Source of the DNA: Tubulanus polymorphus | Lineage: Eukaryota > Nemertea > Palaeonemertea > Tubulaniformes > Tubulanidae | DNA: 64,000 nucleotides | Reading direction: 5' to 3' | Assembly (NCBI RefSeq): GCF_964204645.1 | Contig: NC_134028.1 | Coordinates: forward strand, 6,799,001-6,863,000 | Shown: piece after piece, positions 39,901 through 50,000 of the stretch | Position numbering within the stretch: position 1 is the stretch's first letter | Layout: every line of letters begins with the position of its first letter | Notes under the pieces: model-generated | The model's database searches: none | What the model saw: the letters and a program-made list of their open reading frames with translations, nothing else | What the model was told of the DNA's origin: nothing | Made by a program: the position numbers and the translations under genes

Positions 39901-42397
39901 TCTGTTTTCGTGTTTCCCCGCATCAGGCTTTCGATCCCTATCCATCTTATCTCCGATGGAATAAAGCGGACTAAGATTGCCGCTCGAGGACTGATTTAAC
40001 CGATACAACGGAATACGGACTGAATCGATTCAATGAATGAATTACTCACCAGGAGCAGGTTGTGGAGTTTGAGCCATCAACGGCGGAATAGTGCCGATCA
40101 CTTGCTGCATAGGATTCGACGTAATGATATTCTGATTCATCGGCTGACTGGATAAATTCTGCGACGGCATCATATTTTTGATATTCGGCGGATTTATATT
40201 CTGTAATAGGAACCGAATGAATACAGAGCAAAAATTTAAGTAGATAATAGACTATAGACAGTGGAATCGACCGCAGTAACACACTCTTAACCCTTTCAGT
40301 GCGTCTACACCGCAGTGCGGTGTATAAATCAGTGATCGATATTGCTAGTACACCGCAATGCGGTGTATTGATGTAATTAGTAATTATCTCTCGTGAAAAA
40401 TGGCAGCAGCAGTCAAACATAGTGAAATACTAGTAACTAACGATACATTGCGCCGCGGTGTAGACGCACTATAGTGGTATTCCCGTTATTCAACACACTA
40501 GGGTGGAATTTTAAAAAAATTTTCAAATTATCTCCAGCACTGTATGGTATTAATTAGTCAGCACTGAAAGGGTTAAATTCTACTATTACTACTAGAGTGA
40601 AACTATTCGGTATTTGAGAATCATTTTGAGTTACAGTTGAAAATCTAATTACCTGCGTAGGTAAAACTTGTATGCGCACGGCGTTCCATTTAAACGGCAT
40701 GTTCGGGTTATACGTTGCTTCCACTAAAACCCGGTCACCGACCTTCGGTTGAACTCCTTTCACACAACTAAAATCATCCGAAATTTGATTTTAAATCTTT
40801 TTAGCAGCGCTATGGGACAGTCACAATATCATAATTCTAAAATCTATCATTCGAAGTACTCATTTGTAGAGTAAAACCATGGATAAATTGGATCGGTGTC
40901 AGATTTTTATCCAAAAGCTTCTCAAAATCGCCAATAATCTCCCAGTCCCAAAACATCCAACTGACTTACTGTTTACAGGTTTGATACTAATTTCGTACCT
41001 TGTCTGGAAAAATACTTCTTCGTCGACGAAACCGAAGTTATCGTGCAGTTTCGTAACAATACTGGTGAAGGCGCGTTGTTTTTGAGGGGGCGTCGGTTCT
41101 CTGGTCATCATCCGTGGAGCCGGATAACTGACCGTTCCGACCTGACTCGTCGGAATGCCTAAACCGGGCTGAAATTTCAGAAAACAATTCTCTAAGTCGT
41201 ACGAAATACCAACGTTTTGAAACTAAGGAATCAAATTTTTTCGTAGTTTGACGTGTGTAACATTCAAATCTTTCCAAAGCCTAGAATTGGCCACAGAAAA
41301 ACCCATAAATTTCTAAAATTGAAGGGCCAAAAATCTATAAAGAATTTTTGTAGACAAGGAGTTAACAGCAGTACGGTAACTGGACTGTGCTCACCATTAG
41401 ATATTTACACAAAATATAGGTTGGTCTAAACCCTGTTATGCCTGATAGAAAGTTTTCAACATCAGGTTACTATAAATAGCGAACGGTTTAAATCTTTGAG
41501 ACACTTACTTGCATCTGAGCCATTTGATTGACAGCCGCTAATTGCTGTTGCGTTTGGGCGGCAGCGTATTGTTGTTGCATGGTCATCGTTGTTTGCTGGT
41601 TGGCTCCGAGGCTGTAAACGCTGGCTACACCGGGCTGTCCGATATTTAACGACGACTGCCCCGCTATACTTGTATTTGTGACCATCGGCGTATTCGATAC
41701 AGGAACTGTAATCAATAAATACACGCATCTAAATCAATGAACAAAAACGTAAAATCGATTCTTACCGTAATAAGTAAAGCGAGATGTATAGGTCTAGTGC
41801 TTAACCCTTTCAGTGCGCCTACACCACAGTGCAGTGTATAAATCAGTGATTTTGCCAGTACACCGCAATGCGGTGTATTGATGTAATTAGTAATTGGTAA
41901 TTATCCCTCTTGAAAAATGACAGCACCCGTCAAACATAGAAATATTAGAAACTAACGATACACTGCGCCGCGGTGTAGACGCATTATAGTGGTATTCCCG
42001 TTATTCAACACACTAGGGTGGAATTTTTAAAAATTTCAAATTATCTCCAGCACTATAGGGTATTAATTAGTCAGCACTGAAGAACAAACATTTTGAAGAA
42101 CAAGCTTTGGCTACAAGTGCAAAGTAACTTTATCAGGTACTCATTCACACGATGAAGCTACTATACATTGACTAGCAGACGGCAAGCTCATACTTCGAAT
42201 AAATAAATCAACCTTTTAAGTAGGCCTACTAGCCATATCGCTTTACTTATTCTACACCAGATCAGAAGTTAAAAGGTAAACATGTTTTTATGGAGAATGA
42301 AAAATCATCTTGAGATAGTTGACAAAATGACAGGGGCGGGCTTACCTGATGAAACCGACCTTGCCCACGGCGGATTTTTACCCCCGAACGATGCCAT
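27946..42397 (-). CDS. CCAR1: Cell division cycle and apoptosis regulator 1 (CCAR1)
   Basis: Nuclear coactivator (p53, Wnt and nuclear-receptor transcription, splicing links). Nineteen coding exons fit in phase to 1158 codons; human CCAR1 is about 1150. Exons, 5' to 3': 42397-42346, 41705-41509, 41168-40999, 40767-40653, 40200-40050, 36932-36638, 35827-35602, 35200-34920, 34308-34092, 33100-33011, 32557-32438, 32353-32243, 31622-31431, 31360-31013, 30881-30810, 30463-30275, 29638-29473, 28899-28654, 28184-27946. The start MASFGGKNPPWA matches the family. Domains: Gln-rich N-terminus (about 20-83); S1-like (114-176, KLHDNFGFVDEEVFF); Gly- and RS-rich (229-315, RKRSRSPRKRSRSPRPRSP); DBC1/CCAR core (327-568, YVPSDFF, DHLYSAK, CTQW); SAP (598-630, RRELEARGVNSKGLKSQL); Lys/Glu-rich (to 880); EF-hand-like (about 905-942); C-terminal coiled coil. 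Intron 9 appears to be GC-AG. Confidence 0.95.
30531..30762. mobile_element. MITE with CAGGGTGGCCACT ends in CCAR1 intron 15
   Basis: TA flanks both ends (30529-30530 and 30763-30764), and the termini are CAGGGTGGCCACT and AGTGGCCATCCCTG. TA target duplication plus CAGGG ends fits a Tc1/mariner-superfamily derivative, 232 bases with no transposase. A related element is at 60862-61142. Confidence 0.7.
35270..35457. repeat. Short direct repeat in CCAR1 intron 7
   Basis: TAGCGATTTGAAGAAACAGA followed by AACTCCACCCC at about 35270-35300 recurs as TAGCGATTTGAAGAAATAGA plus AACTCCACCCCCAGGGG at about 35417-35457. No coding content. Confidence 0.6.
35917..36204. mobile_element. piggyBac-like MITE, copy 1 (CCAR1 intron 6)
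   Basis: 288 bases flanked by TTAA at 35913-35916 and 36205-36208, with terminal inverted repeats CCCTTTCAGTGC and GCACTGAAAGGG. TTAA target sites and CCY termini are the mark of the piggyBac superfamily. Internal palindromes around ACACCGCACTGCAGTGT are shared with the other two copies. No transposase. Confidence 0.85.
36264..36442. mobile_element. TA-flanked MITE at the left end of repeat family 2
   Basis: TA at 36262-36263 and 36443-36444, with weakly matching inverted ends CAGCAGACTCC and CAGTAAACTAC (right end read in reverse). The left 50 bases (CTGAATCGGTACTGTTTATC) match 23575 and, inverted, 53400. Similarity to 23560-23755 continues to the right as far as 36600. Confidence 0.5.
37290..38300 (-). 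repeat. Large dispersed repeat in CCAR1 intron 5
   Basis: Contains two tandem copies of a roughly 150-base segment (37470-37616 and 37624-37755) with TATTGTATTGTTCAACGCCC, CCATGTCATGAGCTACAAC or close variants. A further part (38160-38290) has GGCCATCTTGAATCTGACAG and CAAGACATTACCTTGAAGCG. The reverse complement of both parts occurs at 49340-49990 in the furin-like gene. Its frames are open but match nothing known. Confidence 0.6.
38326..38388 (+). pseudogene. Remnant of a non-LTR retrotransposon C-terminus
   Basis: Translates as LDLNSFKSHLKTTLFHAAYH followed by a stop, which resembles the very C-terminal end of CR1/jockey-type reverse transcriptases (an LxxFKxxLKTxLF pattern). Only these 20 codons are recognisable. 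Identification rests on one short motif. Confidence 0.4.
39825..39930. repeat. Copy of the CCAGCG-CGTGCGTTTACGAGAAA repeat
   Basis: Contains GTTTTCCAGCGCCGCGTGCG, then TTTACGAGAAACAGTTTC. The repeats at 56868-57180 in the spacer after the furin-like gene carry closely similar segments. Inside CCAR1 intron 5. Confidence 0.5.
40291..40572. mobile_element. piggyBac-like MITE, copy 2 (CCAR1 intron 4)
   Basis: 282 bases flanked by TTAA at 40287-40290 and 40573-40576, with CCCTTTCAGTGC and GCACTGAAAGGG ends. It is in the opposite orientation to copy 1: the ACACCGCAGTGCGGTGT palindrome side is now on the left. Confidence 0.85.
41805..42080. mobile_element. piggyBac-like MITE, copy 3, right end damaged (CCAR1 intron 1)
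   Basis: Left TTAA at 41801-41804 followed by CCCTTTCAGTGCGCC; the interior closely matches copy 2. At the right, CAGCACTGAA is followed directly by GAACAAACA, so the last AGGG and the TTAA are lost. Confidence 0.8.
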
Positions 42398-44020
42398 CCT
42401 CGACGGTGCGATTGATCTATCTTCTAATCAGATGCGAACATAGAACCTATAGCGTTAAAAGTAAGAAGTGACCTGTCAACGATATTGTATGGCTTGTGAT
42501 TGGCTAATTCGCCTGGCGCATGAGAGTTGTTGAAGTAAGAGATGGACAGACAGAGAAAATTGAGTGAATAGATAGAGCCCCATTTGAACCCTGGTAGTGT
42601 CTTTAAGGCGCTTGAATTCTGCCGAAAGGTTTTAACAGCATACAGCAGCGTGTGTTATCACAATGGCGCTAATCCTAAATTTACCATAAAATGAATCCTA
42701 ACCAACCCAAATTCACCCTCTCCCCCACAATTCTCCTGCTATCCTAATCATCAACCTAACCCTAATTAACACCCTATTTTATCATTCATCATCCTGGTAA
42801 CCAGCCTCAATCAACAGCGTCCAGTTCCACAGTTAAGATTGAACTCATTGAAAATGAATTGATTGTAACTCAAGAGTTAACACTGATTATTCTGCTGGTA
42901 GTGGTACAGAATAAAATTGTCATTTATCTGGCTAAATATATCTATGTGAAATGTGATTAACCGAATCCGTCTATTATATATTCACTGGCACTGCCTCTAA
43001 ATTTGAGTCTAATTTGAATTTGATTGCCCTCTGCCTGGCCATTGATTGATTGAGATTGAGAATCTGGGTCGCATCCAGTATCACAAAAATTGAAAATATA
43101 CAAACTTGGGCAGCAGAGACTTCTTGTATGATTCATAGAGAAAAGCTCAGGTCTATAGCGAAATATATTAGATACAAATTAAACCGAACCTTCCATCAAT
43201 AATAAACGATATTTAAGGCTGGAATTCTCGTGCGCGAAAACGCAAAATTATTACAAAACCCGGAAATGATTTTTTTTCCGATCGGGACACGACGGAACAT
43301 TTTCATTTTTCGACAAATGAATCATAATTTTGAAAACTTGACAAAAAAACTATCTCTAATTTTTCTACGACTCTTTCAGCTAAGAATGGGGATTATTTTG
43401 ATCGTCGGATATCGAATGAATTTGATTATTTTTATTTCGATTATATACATTTGTTCCGCGGATGAACTGTTTGTTTGAGAGTGGTGACTCAAAATTTCGA
43501 ATAAATGTATTTTTAAGCTGGATTTCTGTCGTTGACAATCGGATATCAGATTAGAAACCTTGCCTATAATTTAATCGAGTTACCAAGAGGTAAGTTCGAA
43601 ATTTGTTATGTCGTTTAAACATGCAGGGGTAGGGCTAAACGGCTCGTTTTCCTTGAACGCCCACCTGTTTTAGTCTGAGTAAACTTCTCTCGGCGTTATG
43701 ACATTCCTCACGAGGCTTACACAAGCTTTTTTATAGTGACAAATCGAAACCATTTCATTAGGGTCTATTGGGAGAGTTCACATCATTTAGAAAAAAAAAT
43801 GACTCGCTAAAAGAACCTTTTAACAATATTAGTGTCTTGTTGATTTGGTCCAAGAAGGAGGTAGCCTATGATGTGCAAGGGGGGTCCTGTGTCGTGAAAA
43901 AACAGGGTGAAAACTGTCAATTTCAGTCATGGACTACTGAGATGACATTGTGGATTGTTTTAATTAAGACATGTATTACTGTAGCCTATTTGGAATTATG
44001 TTTGTTTATTCTATTTTCAG
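42398..44020. other. Divergent spacer between CCAR1 and the furin-like gene
   Basis: The two genes point away from each other, so this 1.6 kb should hold both promoters and the 5' UTR exon of the furin-like gene, whose first coding exon begins after an acceptor AG at 44019-44020. I see no clear TATA box or CpG-rich core. The frame at 43230-43478 is low-complexity and unlike any family I know. Confidence 0.5.
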
Positions 44021-44024
44021 GAAG

Positions 44025-47000
44025 ATGAAGTCTTCCGGGTTTGTCCTCGGAAGGTCGCTTTTGTGTTGCGTAATTTTCATATTATTAGGTTCCACGCCCT
44101 CGTTGTGCAACCGAGAACTTAAAACGTAAGTTGACAAAAGGCTCAATGAATATATGTTTCCATTAAGGTCGCCTGTCACTAATAATAAATTGGAATTAAT
44201 TAACCTGTAATCAGCTTTGTTCATCTGAAATAGTGTTATGACTCGTTCTGAAAAAATGTTTTTATTTCAGCCAACACCGAAGTAAAAGAGCAATTGAAGT
44301 ATCTGATCCTATGTGGTCACAACAATGGTACCTGGTAAGTCGGAGGGTTCGAACTATGGCGGTTGTTAGAAGATTTGGGCATCATTTCAAAATATGGACA
44401 TGTTTCCAAATTTACGAGATTTGAGGCAAAAGTTTAGGAAAATGAAGCAAAATTTTCGCCCCAATTAATCTATAAGCTGTAAGATTGCTTATCCTATGCA
44501 TCTGATTTTCAAAACCCTACAAAAGTTCCACTTACAAGAAAAAAATTCCATTTTCATGAAATTTTAAGCTACCTTTATGATCACGCTGTTGCAACGGTTT
44601 GTTCATGAATTCAATTTTCCTTGCGAAAAGCAGCAACGATTTGCCAATTGCTGGTGCCAATGGCTCAAGGAGCCTCTTGAGATGAAATGCTGAGGATCAG
44701 ATCTTATATAATTTAATCGGTCGAGGGTCAGGGATAATCGAGAAAACATCAGGAAATTTTGAATTATCTGATCTACACGAATCCTGTTAATGACAACGAA
44801 CAGCAACCGCAAGGTGCTGAAATCAACGTAAATAAGCAATTTTTGTAACCAAGTTTATTTATTAATGTTTGCAGTATAGAGACTCTGGTAGTAGTTCCGG
44901 TGCTGATATGAATTCAATGGTAGCCTGGGATTACGCCACCGGCGCGGGTGTCACGATCGGCGTTGTGGATGGCGGCGTTTTAGAGAATTCCGAAGATATT
45001 CGAGTGGTAAGTAATTAAGATTTGAATAAATTACAAAATCGGCCGTGCTTTCCATATGTTCAGAGATATGTTACATCTGTGAACATATTCAAGTGCAGAC
45101 CCGACATACACTGAAAGGACTTGGCAGGTTTCTACGTCCCAACCTGCCTGTCCGATACTTTTGCATTGGTTATAAACATTTTTGCCACAAATAGAGCCAC
45201 GCATACCGCATAAAATGAATGCAGTTAGAAAAAAAATGGAAACGATGAACAGACCCATCAGGGCCTCAAACATCTAATGCTTCAACTTTGAGTAATTTGT
45301 TAGACCATGTTCCGCTAATCAGGAGAGACCTGGTTGTTCCAATTTTCCACTTTCTTCATGTGGTGGTAGAGCATTCTCCACATATGCTCCCAGACTGTGA
45401 AGAATAACCTTCTTGCCAATAAACAGTTTTATTCCGTGCTAGCTACGTATAGTTTCTAGCGGAGCGCATTTGAACTTAAATAAGGAGCCTTGCACTATAT
45501 AAGTGACAATTTATTATTATCATAATTTAGTCGTACGAATATTTTGATGTTTCGTTATTTCAGAATACCGAGTTGACATTGGATTTACATCCCGGTCAGC
45601 CGATCGATGCGGACAGTACTGGAACAGAAGCTGCAGGCGTCGCTGCTGCGCTGAGGAATGCTAAATGCGGCGTCGGCATCGCTTATGAAGCTCAGATAGC
45701 GAGTAAGTATTCATCAATACAACCCGAACAGTATTTGTCGGTAATCCCTTAAAAACTGGCGAGTATTTTTCAGCCTGTGAATGATTTTGGACCACGCAAA
45801 CTTAATAACTCAGTAGATATAATGGTATACATATTTTCTGAAAGCCGTTTTCACGAGCTTTGGAATGATACCAAGTTTATTGCCTTTGTTGCGACATTGC
45901 TTCTGACGATCTTCTCAACTTGAGAAATCTGACTAATAAGACGCATAGTTTCACTACCAATTGTACGATGAATCGCTTTGCTAGACATCGCTGGGCTTCA
46001 CAAACTACAGTCCAACATCCTTAATCAGTTTAATAGAGATTGTTTTGATCCAAAAATCCAGACTAACTGCACCGTGAATAATACCTGATGCTATTTACTG
46101 TCCGCCTTTACATAAAAGTTTGTAGAATATGATGTTTTATTTGGATTTCTTGTAAAGCCTATTCGTATCGGTCCCATTAAACGTGTACGTATCTTTTTCG
46201 TCGCAACAGATATCCGGTTGTTTTCCAAGGCAGCGAATGTCATCAGAGATGACTTGAGAGCCAAGGCGCTCACTCATCGACTCGATAAAATCGACATCTA
46301 TTTGAATAATTGGTCGGCGAATGAAGATGCGGGTGATAATTCGCGAAAACTGTTCCGAATGTCGCCGCAATCCAGTCAGGCATTGTATAAAGGAATTCGA
46401 GAGGTATTTATATTTTTTGGGATGGCATGGTTTGAGTTTAAATTTCGGTTTCTGGTTTCACAGTTGCGAAGGATATCAAAAATAGTTCGTACTCCAACGT
46501 CAGGGGTGGATCCAGCCTCTTATCCTGAATATCGCTTTAAGACATTATCACAAGCCCTTAAGGGGAGTGTGGGGTTAGAATTTTATCGCCTCCAGATGCA
46601 TTCTGACCGTTTGTTAAACTGACGTTTAACTTAATATTCCATACATCGATCAACTTCGTTCATCCAAAAAGCAAGGTTAGTTAGATGAGTCGAATGATAA
46701 AAGAACACAGAAAAAGGAATTAATTACATATATTTTGAAAATATCATTCTTGAAAAATCCTAGAGAACTGCCAAGCAGTAAGTAGTAGGCTGGAAGTTGA
46801 TCTATGATAATTCGGAACTGGCCAAGGTTTGCTTAAATACATACTTTTTCAGTGACTTTGATAATTAAAGTTGTTACTGAGTAATGGGTTGTAAATGTGG
46901 ACCCACGTGTCAATTCAATGTTCTCTGGAATAAGAATTAAGAGCTAAGATCATTTCGCACTAGGAGTAGCCACATGATGCAGTTAAGCGTCTTAACTCGT

Positions 47001-50000
47001 ATGTGGCCAACTGGGACAAAAACAGAGTTACTTTCTGAGTCCCTGTCTTTTCTGGTCCTTTAGTTTTTCCAAGTTACTCAAGGTGTATTGTAATAAAGTA
47101 TCAATATGAACTGTAATGAAGTTTCAATCCGAACTGATCATGGTCTCTATCTTGCTTTCGACAGGGACGCGGCGGTAAAGGAGCCATATATATCTGGGCG
47201 TCCGGTAAAGGCGGCCTGCTGTCGGGCGATAGCTGTTCGTACGACGAATACGTCAATAACATTTACACGATCGCCGTCGCCGGAATTAAAGAGGATAATC
47301 GGCGTCTGCTGCGCGGAGAAAGGTGTTCGGCTATTATTGTATCGGCTTATAGCGCCGATTCGGGTGAGACCGGAACGCTAGACGCCACTATGCAGCAACA
47401 ATCATTGCGTAATATCGTAAGTATTTTTTCAGTCGATTGCTGAGAGCCGCTTTGAATTCCGAGAGCATGTTAGGGTAGCTACTAGGTTATTTCGAGGATG
47501 TACCAGTGAGTAGTTAATTTGTGGGAGAAGCCTCTGCTAAGAATTTACCGTGTTTTGGTCGTGGGTCTTTCTTCAATTCCAAAATATAAACAGTTACTTG
47601 TCCATGGAACCAACACAGCATGAAATGTCAGATTGATGCTTTGCTAGTGTACATTCTATAATCTTGTATTGGTATATTTGATGATGAAATTTTTAATATG
47701 GCAAAAAATATGGAACCAAGACACATCATCTTTAGCAGGGATTCATTTGAATTGCGTCACTGGACTTGACCATAAACCTGTCATAGTGGTAGTCATTTGA
47801 ACCTGATAATGGCACCACAAGACTCTGTCACGGTACAAAATCCTGCCCTATTGCTAAAGAAATCCAGGGATTCAAACCCGGTGGAATCCTTGGTATGAAA
47901 TGCCCGCCATGTAGTTTTGTCCTTCTAGCAGGGAATCAGATGTCATTGAGTATTTGCCACGGTGGTATAGTTCAAGATACAGTCATGGTTGATATAGGTT
48001 TTGTGGCAAATTTAGCAACTTAAGACAAACCTTGGTACTTAAGACGGCTTAAGTCGCGACTGTGCAACACTGTACCTTCACCCTATTTCAAGTTGTCGAA
48101 TGATAATCATTTCAGGTGTCGCCGTCCGGTAAGAGTATTTCTGAATGTGATACGGATTTCGCCGAATCAGGTGCCGCAGCTTCGATGGTCGCCGGTGCAG
48201 CTGCCTTAGCGTTACAAGTCAAGTAAGTTTTCACATGCGTATCGTCAAGAAACTTTCGGTAGCGGTAGTGAAATATCATCGATATTAAAGCCCCAACAGC
48301 ATCACAACTGAAACGAAATTTATCGTTGAAAATGACATATTATTATCATTGGATCATAGAGAAAGTGACTGTGACTTTGTATGTTCAATCAAGGAGGCCA
48401 TACACATAAAATCATGCCAACCTAAACTAAACTAAACTTTTTTTCGCTAGCTGTGCCTCATATACCCTTGATGTATTCTAAAATGCTTTACTGTCACGCC
48501 AATTGATCTCTGTAAATCAGGTATTCAGATGCTGGTAGTTGTTTATTTCTGTGGGCTTGTATACCCTTCTGGGCATTGTTTATTTCGTACATCATACCTG
48601 AGCAAAATTGATCGTGATATATTATTTTCAAGGTCAGGATGAAATAGGTTATAGCAGTTATTCTGTAGTGGAAATAAATTAAAGTCGGTACTTGTATATG
48701 CGCTCGTGTTCGTATGTATTTAACATTGTCGTTGCGTCCAATTTCAGTCCAAAATTAACTTGGAGAGACATGCAACATCTCATCATACGAACGTCAAATC
48801 CGTACATCGGATTCCGAACCAAACAAAATCGCGACGAATTCATCACAAATGCCGCTAATTTCAAAGGTGAATAAATTTTCGTCGAAACTTTATGTGGAAA
48901 ATCCGTTTTTTCGCTAGGTTTTTTGTTTAAAAAAAGAATTATGATACAATTCGAATTAGATGAACCATGATGCTCTTTCTCTGCAGTATCGCCGACGTTC
49001 GGCTTTGGATTGTTGGACATCGGAAAAATGGTTAAACTGGCGCGAAAATGGCCGGAACTTCCAAAAAATATGACCTGCATCATACCCGGACGTTTAATCG
49101 CTAAGTATGTTCCAGAAATTAGTTAAGAGTTCAGTATAGAATCTAATTGTTTTATATCATGAGTCGTAGCCTGGTTACCCTTCGGTCCAACAGCCTCCTC
49201 TAAAACACGGTTTGATTATTTGCGATCTTTTTAGTAAATGTTCTTTCAATTTGATTAAGATGGGTTTCAGGCCGGTTTTAAGTGTTCTTGCAGATCTGAT
49301 CTGACCGGGAAATCAAGAAAAATCAGTGAATCGCAGATTAATTTTTAGCCCACTTGGGACTTTAGTCCCAGCGGGCTATTGCGTTCACTTTCCGTCCGTC
49401 CGTTCGTCCGTCCGTAGACGGAATCCAGTTATTTTGGGAAGTTTTGAAGACGCTTCAAGGTAATGTCTTGATATTTGGTTTTTTACATGTATCTACCCTA
49501 GACAAAATCTTCAGCCCAAAAACTGGCCCTATCAGAATCAAGATGGCCGACTGGCAGCCATTGTTGTTCGCCAAAATCAGCACTTTTTACACATTTTCGA
49601 AGTTTACGAGGGAAATTTTGAAGACGATTTGATCGTAAACTTCGAAAATGTGTAAAAAGTGCTGATTGGTACCTAGGCATATTTTGTTACCATGATCAAT
49701 TACAAAGTTGTAGTTCATGACATGTTCTATGAATATGGTGAGTTACAAGGTTATTGGGTTTTGAATATGGTCACCAGGGGGCGTTGAATAGTAGATTAAC
49801 TTAGTATTTCCACATTAAATTAGTAACGAGGCATTTTTTGTTATCACAATCAATTACAAAATCATAGCTGCTGACATGTTTTATGATTGTATTGAGTTTC
49901 AAGGTCATTGGTTTTTGTATATGGTCACCAGAGGGCGTTGAATATTGAAATTGTTAGATTGTTGAGCATTTGAAACCACTTCCCAAGTGGGCATGGTGTC

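Noticed and set aside
43230-43478. 82-codon hydrophobic frame between CCAR1 and the furin-like gene
   Set aside because: Low-complexity Phe/Ile composition, no family match, no splice context; in presumed promoter or 5' UTR DNA.
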